In this document: positions 1 through 4,200 of the stretch, piece by piece
Layout of the letters: each line of letters starts with the position of its first letter
How positions within the stretch are numbered: the stretch's first letter is position 1
Assembly (NCBI GenBank): GCA_012270805.1
Contig: JAAXHR010000322.1
Coordinates: 442-5,851, forward strand
Source of the DNA: Dehalococcoidia bacterium
GTDB taxonomy: Bacteria > Chloroflexota > Dehalococcoidia > Lucifugimonadales > Lucifugimonadaceae
Direction: 5' to 3'
DNA length: 5,410 bases
Notes under the pieces: generated by a model
What the model was told of the DNA's origin: nothing
Database searches by the model: none
Seen by the model: the letters and a program-made list of their open reading frames with translations, nothing else
Position numbers and translations under genes: made by a program

Positions 1-123
1 TCAATGGCATCCGGTTTCGCCGGTGTTGAGAACGAACTATTCCACATGGAGAACACGATGATGCTGTTCGGCGATGCGAGGACATCCGTCGAAGACCTCT
101 TGACGGAGATGAAAGAGCTCTGA
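1..123 (+). CDS. pntB: NAD(P) transhydrogenase subunit beta, C-terminal end (partial)
   Basis: The frame is open from the window edge to TGA at 121-123 and gives 40 residues. They contain GFAGVENELF followed by NTMMLFGDAR, the characteristic end of the NADP(H)-binding domain III of PntB. E. coli PntB ends in a closely similar way (GYAGVQNPLF, then MLFGDAK). The family forms an inner-membrane complex with PntA that couples hydride transfer between NADH and NADP+ to proton movement, supplying NADPH. Only the last part of domain III is visible; the membrane domain and most of the NADP site lie outside the window. The next gene starts 28 nt downstream on the same strand, so co-transcription is plausible. 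The family call rests on a short but very conserved stretch. Confidence 0.88.
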   Translation, partial: SMASGFAGVENELFHMENTMMLFGDARTSVEDLLTEMKEL

Positions 124-151
124 TCCTGAGTGGCAAAGGACGACGACAGAC

Positions 152-535
152 ATGAAGATACACGGCGTTGGTCAAATCTCGATTTCAGTAACCGATGTTG
201 ACAAGGCGGTCGAGTTCTATCGCGACACACTCGGGATCGACTTCCTTTTCCAAGTTCCGGGCACCAATCCGATGGCATTTTTCGATTGCGCCGGAACTCG
301 CCTGTACATCAATCAACCTGAGAACCCAGAGCACGCCAGCAACTCCGTTATCTACTTCCAAGTCGATTCCGCCCAAGATGCCGCTAAGGACCTAGCGTCG
401 CGCGGAGTCACTATCGAATCCGAGCCGCACATCATCCACCAGACCGAGAACTACACGTTGTGGATGGCCTTCTTCCGCGACCCGGACGGCAACCTCATGT
501 CCGTCATGAGCGAAGAAGGCGATTTGATGGGATGA
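152..535 (+). CDS. VOC (glyoxalase/bleomycin-resistance/dioxygenase) family protein
   Basis: This 127-aa protein is one vicinal oxygen chelate domain, the normal length for a single-domain member. Visible hallmarks are the first beta-alpha unit with DVDKAVEFYRDTLG (residues 15-28), the second unit starting at VIYFQVDSAQDA (66-77), and the closing FFRDPDGNLM strand (107-116). An AAAGGA at 135-140 lies 11 nt before the ATG, a modest ribosome binding site. VOC proteins include lyases, isomerases, dioxygenases and drug-binding proteins. The usual metal-ligand positions appear replaced: Q8 for the first His, V66 for the second His, and S117 where a Glu often follows GNL. A metal-independent or altered role is therefore possible. 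The gene sits 28 nt after pntB, probably in its operon, and no substrate can be inferred. The family call is firm; the function is unknown. Confidence 0.9.
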   Translation: MKIHGVGQISISVTDVDKAVEFYRDTLGIDFLFQVPGTNPMAFFDCAGTRLYINQPENPEHASNSVIYFQVDSAQDAAKDLASRGVTIESEPHIIHQTENYTLWMAFFRDPDGNLMSVMSEEGDLMG

Positions 536-537
536 GG

Positions 538-566
538 CGACGTATCTTCAGCGATTGTTTACGTCG
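538..566. terminator. Inverted repeat between convergent genes, possible terminator
   Basis: CGACGTA at 538-544 is repeated inverted as TACGTCG at 560-566, with a 15-nt loop. It begins 3 nt after the VOC stop codon, and its other arm ends 14 nt before the stop of the opposing membrane-protein gene. On the + strand it is followed by a pyrimidine-rich stretch (CCTTTATCCTTT), but there is no clean T-run on either side. The position between converging genes fits a shared terminator. The long loop and missing U-tract keep this tentative. Confidence 0.35.
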
Positions 567-580
567 TTGACCTTTATCCT

Positions 581-760
581 TTATCTGCGTTTTACGAAAA
601 GCAATCGCAAACCCAGCGCGACTAACACGACTGCGAACGGGATCCAGATGTAGCGTGGCGACAACTCGATAATGTCAAACGCCCAAAGCAGAACCCAGAC
701 ACCGATCACCAGGAACAGTATCCCGCAACCGATTCTGGGCCACTGATTGTCTTTCTTCAT
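581..760 (-). CDS. Small two-helix membrane protein, LiaI/LiaF-like (DUF5668-type)
   Basis: The 59-aa protein starts at the ATG at 760-758 (MKKDNQWPRI) and ends at TAA (583-581). Two hydrophobic helices (about residues 9-28 and 37-56) flank a short loop with FDIIELSPRYIWIP, and it closes with the basic tail VKRR. The order helix, short polar loop with an aromatic/Pro turn, second helix with repeated small residues (VALGLRLL) resembles the LiaI/LiaF-like transmembrane region (DUF5668) of small envelope proteins. The open frame continues upstream to 952, but that part is rich in Arg and Ser and lies antiparallel to nothing protein-like, and it overlaps the end of the DUF2442 gene, so I chose the internal start. 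No good Shine-Dalgarno precedes it. Instead an ATGA overlap with an upstream micro-ORF could supply ribosomes. The role is unknown; it is probably cytoplasmic-membrane located. Confidence 0.7.
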   Translation of the reverse strand: MKKDNQWPRIGCGILFLVIGVWVLLWAFDIIELSPRYIWIPFAVVLVALGLRLLFVKRR

Positions 761-837
761 GCCAATACCAAATTCGGAGTAGTAGAAGCGTAGAGGAGTC
801 CTGCGACGATCAGGAAACCGCGACCCGTCTTCATCAT
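757..837 (-). CDS. Possible 26-codon micro-ORF coupled to the downstream membrane protein
   Basis: An ATG-ATG start (837-832) opens a 26-residue frame, MMKTGRGFLIVAGLLYAS followed by TTPNLVLA, ending in a TGA that overlaps the ATG of the small membrane protein as ATGA. The peptide has a basic N-terminus and a hydrophobic core (FLIVAGLLYA), like a short signal or membrane segment. GAGGA directly precedes the first ATG, too close for that codon but 3 nt from the second. The reading frame could be a leader peptide that couples translation, the remnant of a frameshifted N-terminus of the neighbour, or chance. It occupies most of the 95-nt gap that would otherwise be non-coding. Confidence 0.3.
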   Translation of the reverse strand: MMKTGRGFLIVAGLLYASTTPNLVLA

Positions 838-855
838 TCCTCAGAGGATTTGGGT

Positions 856-1227
856 TCAATCGACCTGCGCTAGGCTCTGACTTTGTGCTTCGTCGTAAGC
901 GTTGAGTTCGGCGATTGTCAAGCCGCGCCCTTCTTGCTTCGCTTTGAGCCAACGCGCGAATGACCGCTTACTCTCACCGGAGGGCCGGCCTTTGATGAAA
1001 CCGTCAACGCTCAGATCCTCGTTGAGATCGGGCCAATGGAAGCCTTCGCCGTTGAGCAACATCTCCCAGTTTTCCCGCTCCTGTTGCGTCGCATGAACGA
1101 GACGGGGGTACCAACTCAATGGGACCGTGATGGTGCGTCCATCGACGAGTTCCACAGTCAGAGACTCGTCAGCGAAGTGTAGGTTCTTGGCCAATACTTC
1201 AGTTCGGTTATCGGTTGAGATGCTCAT
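856..1227 (-). CDS. DUF2442 domain-containing protein
   Basis: This 123-aa protein carries a typical DUF2442 domain at about residues 11-80: a strand pair around LTVELVDGRTITVPLSWYPR, then HATQQERENWEML, and the conserved HWPDLNEDLSVDGFI segment (64-78). The C-terminal part (about 81-123) is charged and probably helical (RSFARWLKAK) and is an extension beyond the core. The ATG at 1227 lies 20 nt inside the end of the upstream DUF4160 frame, a strong sign of translational coupling; only a poor GGA is found upstream. DUF2442 genes commonly sit next to DUF4160 genes in small modules, and these pairs are sometimes suspected to be toxin-antitoxin-like, but the biochemical role is not established. 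The nonsense codon in the upstream gene may lower its translation. Confidence 0.87.
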   Translation of the reverse strand: MSISTDNRTEVLAKNLHFADESLTVELVDGRTITVPLSWYPRLVHATQQERENWEMLLNGEGFHWPDLNEDLSVDGFIKGRPSGESKRSFARWLKAKQEGRGLTIAELNAYDEAQSQSLAQVD

Positions 1228-1444
1228 TCCATCTTTTTAGCGTCACAGTCTCGTTGTTTTCTATTATGCGCTCGACACGGTTCAGTTCAGCGTGGCTGAA
1301 TCCAATGTTTTTCGCCAAAACCACTGGCTGCAACCAGAACTTCGCTTGGTTTCGATCCCGACGAACGTGGATATACGGAAGTTCGTTGCCCTCATCCGAA
1401 TAGAACGAAAATCTGTACGGCCCCTCTCAATGGACTATCGGCAT
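1208..1444 (-). pseudogene. DUF4160 gene interrupted by TGA at codon 6
   Basis: From ATG at 1444 the frame reads MPIVH, then TGA (1429-1427), then EGPYRFSFYSDEGNE and onward to TAA at 1210-1208, 78 codons in all. The start MP(T/I)V, the GPYRF strand, the FYSDEGNELPYIHV segment with its conserved His (26), the AKFWL strand (34-38) and the helix GFSHAELNRVERII match the normal DUF4160 layout and length. DUF4160 members usually have Arg or a similar residue where the stop lies, and CGA to TGA is a single transition. No ATG, GTG or TTG occurs in frame between the stop and the middle of the domain, so a shorter product would lose its first strand. The rest of the frame is otherwise perfectly conserved, which suggests a very recent mutation or a base error. 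It is missed by ORF calling because of the stop. Confidence 0.75.
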
Positions 1445-1500
1445 ACCGTCAATGAAATCTAATAAAGACCAACAACTAATCGTCGCCGGTGATTACATGT

Positions 1501-2292
1501 CTACCACGCCCCGTGAAGATGATCTGGCGGTGTCATTGGCTCCTTGTTCCACAGCGTCTCAAGGGTGTAGCGCGGCTCCCAGCCCAAGATTCGACGCGTC
1601 TTCTCGCTATTGAATTTGTGGTGCGGTATTTCCGGGAAGGTGAAGAATGTCTCGCAACGGGAGGGCAGTCGCTCCAGCGGAACTTCGAGGGCTGCTTGGA
1701 TCGCCGTTCCGCAATCAGTCCACGCGGTGGTGAAAGGTGTCATGTCCTCGTGGTAGGTGGCCTCCGGGATACCTCTGCCCATGCCCCAGTTCCAGGTGTG
1801 GCGCATGTTGTAGTAGAGCATCGTGATCACGTAGATGCCGTACTGCTCGCTGAAGACACGGCAGATCTCTTGACCCAGACCTTTCGAGTGGGCGTACAAT
1901 CTCGTGCCGAACTGCGGCGGCATGTCGGGGTTGAGGTCGAAATCCCAGTTCTCATACGTCTCGCCGACCAGTTGGAAGTGGGGCCCAGTGTTGATGACAC
2001 GCTCGATGCCATGCACCCGTGCAGCCTCCATCATGTTGTAGTTGCCACGCGTGCTAACGTCGAACGCTAACTTGCGGTCTTCACGCAGGACCGAGAGATT
2101 GATGATCGCGTCGCAACCTTCAGCGGTCGCGACAACGCCGTCGAGATCGTCTGAACTGACCTGACGGAAATCGCCATCGAACTCGTCTCCTGGCGGGTTG
2201 ATGTCGGTGAGGATGATTTCGTGGCGGTGCTTCAACGCCTTGACCACCCAAGGCCCGAGCATTCCGCATCCGCCGAGTATGAGAACTTTCAT
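1501..2292 (-). CDS. NAD-dependent epimerase/dehydratase family protein (extended SDR)
   Basis: This 263-aa Rossmann-fold protein has the N-terminal nucleotide loop GGCGMLG (residues 7-13) and an acidic D30 after the second strand, which favours NAD over NADP. DAIINLSVL (61-69) corresponds to the fourth strand. The active-site region has RVINTG (98-103, with T102 as the likely Ser/Thr) and the catalytic Y133-x-x-x-K137 in LYAHSKGLG. The C-terminal part (about 160-255) shows substrate-domain features, including FNSEKTRRILGWEPRYTLE (227-245), the typical ending of sugar-nucleotide epimerases in which a nucleoside-diphosphate-sugar-type helix precedes the last strand. It is somewhat shorter than the usual 310-340 aa. 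GGAGG (complement of 2303-2307) lies 10 nt before the ATG. It follows a related gene by 31 nt and is the likely second cistron of an operon. The exact substrate is unknown. Confidence 0.9.
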   Translation of the reverse strand: MKVLILGGCGMLGPWVVKALKHRHEIILTDINPPGDEFDGDFRQVSSDDLDGVVATAEGCDAIINLSVLREDRKLAFDVSTRGNYNMMEAARVHGIERVINTGPHFQLVGETYENWDFDLNPDMPPQFGTRLYAHSKGLGQEICRVFSEQYGIYVITMLYYNMRHTWNWGMGRGIPEATYHEDMTPFTTAWTDCGTAIQAALEVPLERLPSRCETFFTFPEIPHHKFNSEKTRRILGWEPRYTLETLWNKEPMTPPDHLHGAW

Positions 2293-2316
2293 CTTTAGTG
2301 AGCCTCCGAGTAAGGC

Positions 2317-2330
2317 GTTCTAGCTAGAAC
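2317..2330. promoter_or_regulatory. Perfect 14-bp palindrome GTTCTAGCTAGAAC
   Basis: The two half-sites GTTCTAG and CTAGAAC meet with no spacer. The palindrome contains the TAG stop (2326-2324) of the upstream SDR gene and lies 10 nt from the GGAGG of the downstream one. A zero-loop palindrome cannot form a good RNA hairpin, so a protein-binding DNA site is more likely than a terminator. The half-site CTAGAAC also occurs at 3237-3243 in the intergenic region upstream of this operon. The function is not shown. Confidence 0.4.
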
Positions 2331-3001
2331 CCGAGCGTCGCTGCTGCCCTTGCCGTCGTGTACCGCTGGTTCGCCACGAGCGATTGAATATGGATGTCTT
2401 GCCACGGCTCGACATCCGCCTCCAGCGCCGCGAGCACGGCGCGTCCAAGGTCTTCTGAGCATAGTGCCGCGGTGCCCACGTCGTCGCCGATGTCGCCTTT
2501 ACCACCCAAGACCAACGGCCAACCGAGTCGCAGATTGACGACCTCCAGCTTGCGATCGCGCGCATACTCCTTGCAGATGATTTCGACGAGGTGCGCGCAG
2601 AGCAGATTGATGTCGTTCGCCAACGGTTTGCTGCGCCAAAGCTCCGTGACGACCAGATTCTCCTCATACTCCTCCATCAAGCGAAGCGTGCTCAGGTTGA
2701 CGACCCGCTTGACACCCGCGTTCGATGCTGCCCATAGGAGGTTGTAGGTGCGGCGGGTGTAGTAGTCGAGGTGAAAGCTGACAGGCATCTCAACCTCGTC
2801 CTGATAGCCGACGTTGACGATGGCGTCGATGCCCTCCACCAAGTCGTCGGTCGCTTCGTCGTGCTCGAGAGAGCATACGATGACATTCTGCTCGTCGTAA
2901 GGCGCCATCGATGTGAGTCGAAGACTGTGATCCGAGTCGGCGAGGTGTTCAACTACGGCCCGTCCTATGGCGGTGGGTGATCCGTTGATTAATACATTCA
3001 T
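2324..3001 (-). CDS. SDR/NAD(P)-binding Rossmann-fold protein lacking the YxxxK motif (probable pseudoenzyme)
   Basis: With the ATG at 3001 the protein has 225 aa and begins directly with the first Rossmann strand, MNVLINGSPTAIG. The fold is recognisable: DAIVNVGY (59-66) as the fourth strand, NLLWAASNAGVKRVVNLST (87-105) as helix and fifth strand, LEVVNLRLGWPL (152-163) near the end, and EDLGRAVLAAL (183-193) as the late helix typical of epimerases. It is a paralog of the next gene. The nucleotide loop has G7 and G13 but T10 where the middle glycine is expected. The segment matching LYAHSK reads LCAHLV, so the catalytic Tyr and Lys are Cys135 and Val139. It lacks the C-terminal substrate region of full epimerases. 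Catalysis is unlikely; it could bind NAD or partner the neighbour. The frame stays open to 3205, but no good ribosome site decides the start; 3028 (MTLAIPTM) is an alternative. Confidence 0.82.
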   Translation of the reverse strand: MNVLINGSPTAIGRAVVEHLADSDHSLRLTSMAPYDEQNVIVCSLEHDEATDDLVEGIDAIVNVGYQDEVEMPVSFHLDYYTRRTYNLLWAASNAGVKRVVNLSTLRLMEEYEENLVVTELWRSKPLANDINLLCAHLVEIICKEYARDRKLEVVNLRLGWPLVLGGKGDIGDDVGTAALCSEDLGRAVLAALEADVEPWQDIHIQSLVANQRYTTARAAATLGF

Positions 3002-3317
3002 GGGCATCGTGGGGATTGCGAGTGTCATGTCCTGCGACGATGATATCGCGTGGGTGTCAGCGATGCTGCGCCGTACCATCGGCAAAACGTGGGAGCCCGG
3101 CCCCGGCGATCGGCAACAAACAACCGGGGTGTAGCGACCCGAGCTAATTGACGCGTTATTCGCCAAAAACATTGATCCGCAAATCAAAAGCTCGGATAGC
3201 AACAAGTCGCTCTTCGCTGTCGTGGGTAGGTAGATACTAGAACTGTCAAATGTGGCGTGGTAAAGTTTCGTTCGCGGTCACTGGGGAATCGGAACAAAGC
3301 TGTTTGGAGGAAGTGCA
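3002..3317. promoter_or_regulatory. Divergent intergenic region (316 nt)
   Basis: This stretch lies between the start of the minus-strand SDR operon and the plus-strand membrane-protein gene, so it should hold both promoters. I see no convincing -35/-10 pair in either direction. The best hints are a TTGACA (complement of 3244-3249) without a good -10 box, and TAAAGT at 3261-3266 without a good -35. An 8-nt direct repeat ATCGGCAA occurs at 3078-3085 and 3109-3116, start to start 31 nt, about three helical turns. The half-palindrome CTAGAAC (3237-3243) is also here. The open frame over 3030-3205 on the minus strand does not look like protein. Confidence 0.35.
3306..3310 (+). promoter_or_regulatory. 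Strong Shine-Dalgarno GGAGG
   Basis: GGAGG is followed by 7 nt and then the ATG at 3318 of the membrane-protein gene. It is one of the best-matched ribosome binding sites in the window, and it fixes this start. Confidence 0.75.
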
Positions 3318-4052
3318 ATGTCAATGATTACCGTGGCTAGAGTGGGTGGCTTGGCGCTGATAATCGGTTCAGCCTTGTACATCGTGTCAACGTTGATCAC
3401 GACGGGAATCGTGATTGGAGGGGGCGACGCGTCGGATCTTTACGCGCACGTCGATGCCATTGCGGACGCTCCGCTGTTAGCTGGTTTTGCGGCATTGTTG
3501 GGCACCGTGTCGCTGATGATTTTGCTGTGGGGATTGATCGTGATGTGGCAGACCGCACAGAGCGAATGCGCTTTGGACACGTTCGTGAAGTTCGGGTTGG
3601 CCGGAGTGATGTTAGCCGTGATTCTGTTGTTGATAGCTGAAGGATTTACGTACGTCACTTCTCAGATGGTTGAACACGGCATCGGAACCCCTGCCAACCC
3701 AGATCAGATGATGTCCCCGACAGCGGCCGCGATTCATATGCAATCCGTTGTTGGGGCCGCAAGGTTGATGGCTTCCGTTTCGGGCCTATTGGGATACTTG
3801 GTCCTCGGATTCGCGTTGGCTAGGAAGTTCCGACCGGGCGCGTACCGGGTATTGGCCCGAATTGTCGGGATCGCCGCAATCGTATCGTTGATTGGTCTGG
3901 TCTTAACGGAACCGTTCCACGAGCTCATCGACACTTTAGCTCCGATATTCACGGTGTTGTCGATACTCTACCTGGTGTGGTGGATCATCATCGGAGCAGG
4001 CGTTTATCAGGAACGCTTTGGTCTGCGTATAGGGGTAACGCCCGAGCACTAA
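3318..4052 (+). CDS. Six-helix integral membrane protein of unknown family
   Basis: The 244-aa protein is strongly hydrophobic, with about six membrane segments: residues 10-33, 52-77, 90-112, 144-168, 178-197 and 207-229. Between the third and fourth lies a hydrophilic, Pro/Met-rich loop (VEHGIGTPANPDQMMSPTAAAIHMQ, about 118-142 in two parts), likely extracytoplasmic, while the basic LARKFRPGAYR (167-177) after the fourth helix is likely cytoplasmic by the positive-inside rule. There is no cleavable signal peptide, transporter signature, ATPase motif or catalytic motif that I recognise. Polar charged residues inside the membrane zone are few (E108 at the end of helix three, E198 after helix five). 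The GGAGG at 3306-3310 is well spaced. The upstream operon diverges from it and the enolase-family gene follows 148 nt later on the same strand, too far for certain co-transcription. The function is unknown. Confidence 0.88.
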   Translation: MSMITVARVGGLALIIGSALYIVSTLITTGIVIGGGDASDLYAHVDAIADAPLLAGFAALLGTVSLMILLWGLIVMWQTAQSECALDTFVKFGLAGVMLAVILLLIAEGFTYVTSQMVEHGIGTPANPDQMMSPTAAAIHMQSVVGAARLMASVSGLLGYLVLGFALARKFRPGAYRVLARIVGIAAIVSLIGLVLTEPFHELIDTLAPIFTVLSILYLVWWIIIGAGVYQERFGLRIGVTPEH

Positions 4053-4081
4053 ATCGACTGGCAGATGTTTTGCTTCGGGCG
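4039..4081 (+). terminator. GC-rich hairpin around the stop codon of the membrane-protein gene
   Basis: CGCCCGAGCA (4039-4048) can pair with TGCTTCGGGCG (4071-4081), ten base pairs with one bulged T and a 22-nt loop. The left arm ends just before the TAA stop. No T-run follows, so intrinsic termination is uncertain. A second small stem, CGCCG (4080-4084) with CGGCG (4091-4095), shares bases with the right arm, so the two cannot form at once. Confidence 0.3.
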
Positions 4082-4200
4082 CCGCTAAGTCGGCGAGACT
4101 CCACGGCCTGGGAGGCTGAGTTGAATCACAGTAGACCGCTGCCTCAGTGCGGTAAACTGCTGCCAGCGATGTTGCTACAACACGACATGGGAGTTACGCC
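4053..4200 (+). promoter_or_regulatory. Structured 148-nt leader before the enolase-family gene
   Basis: The gap contains several inverted repeats: CGCCG/CGGCG (4080-4095), ACCGC/GCGGT (4135-4153, inside which CTG and CAG also pair), and a long-range CTGGCAG/CTGCCAG pair (4058-4064 with 4160-4166). GGGAG at 4189-4193 is 7 nt before the ATG and is the ribosome site. A promoter for the next gene is expected here, but no -35/-10 pair is convincing. I do not recognise a known riboswitch. Confidence 0.35.

Noticed and set aside
761..952. N-terminal extension of the small membrane-protein frame up to 952
   Set aside because: The extension is Arg/Ser-rich, overlaps the end of the DUF2442 gene by about 97 nt, and does not resemble the family; the internal ATG at 760 gives the usual protein size.
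1427..1429. TGA in the DUF4160 gene as a recoded (selenocysteine or readthrough) codon
   Set aside because: The homologous position is usually Arg-like, not Cys, no hairpin stands out just after the codon, and TGA ends other genes in the window.
1477..1495. TAATC/GATTA inverted repeat as terminator of the SDR operon
   Set aside because: Only five mostly A-T pairs with a nine-nt loop; too weak to support.
1489..2070. 193-codon open frame on the + strand
   Set aside because: It is antisense to the SDR gene (1501-2292), which carries clear GGxGxxG and YxxxK motifs; the protein shows no family features and the frame is a codon-bias shadow.
3002..3205. N-terminal extension of the upstream SDR gene to 3205
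   Set aside because: The first Rossmann strand begins at MNVLING (3001); the added residues are not protein-like and cover the expected promoter region.
3244..3266. TTGACA (- strand) and TAAAGT (+ strand) as promoter elements
   Set aside because: Neither has a partner box at proper spacing, so no promoter position can be given.
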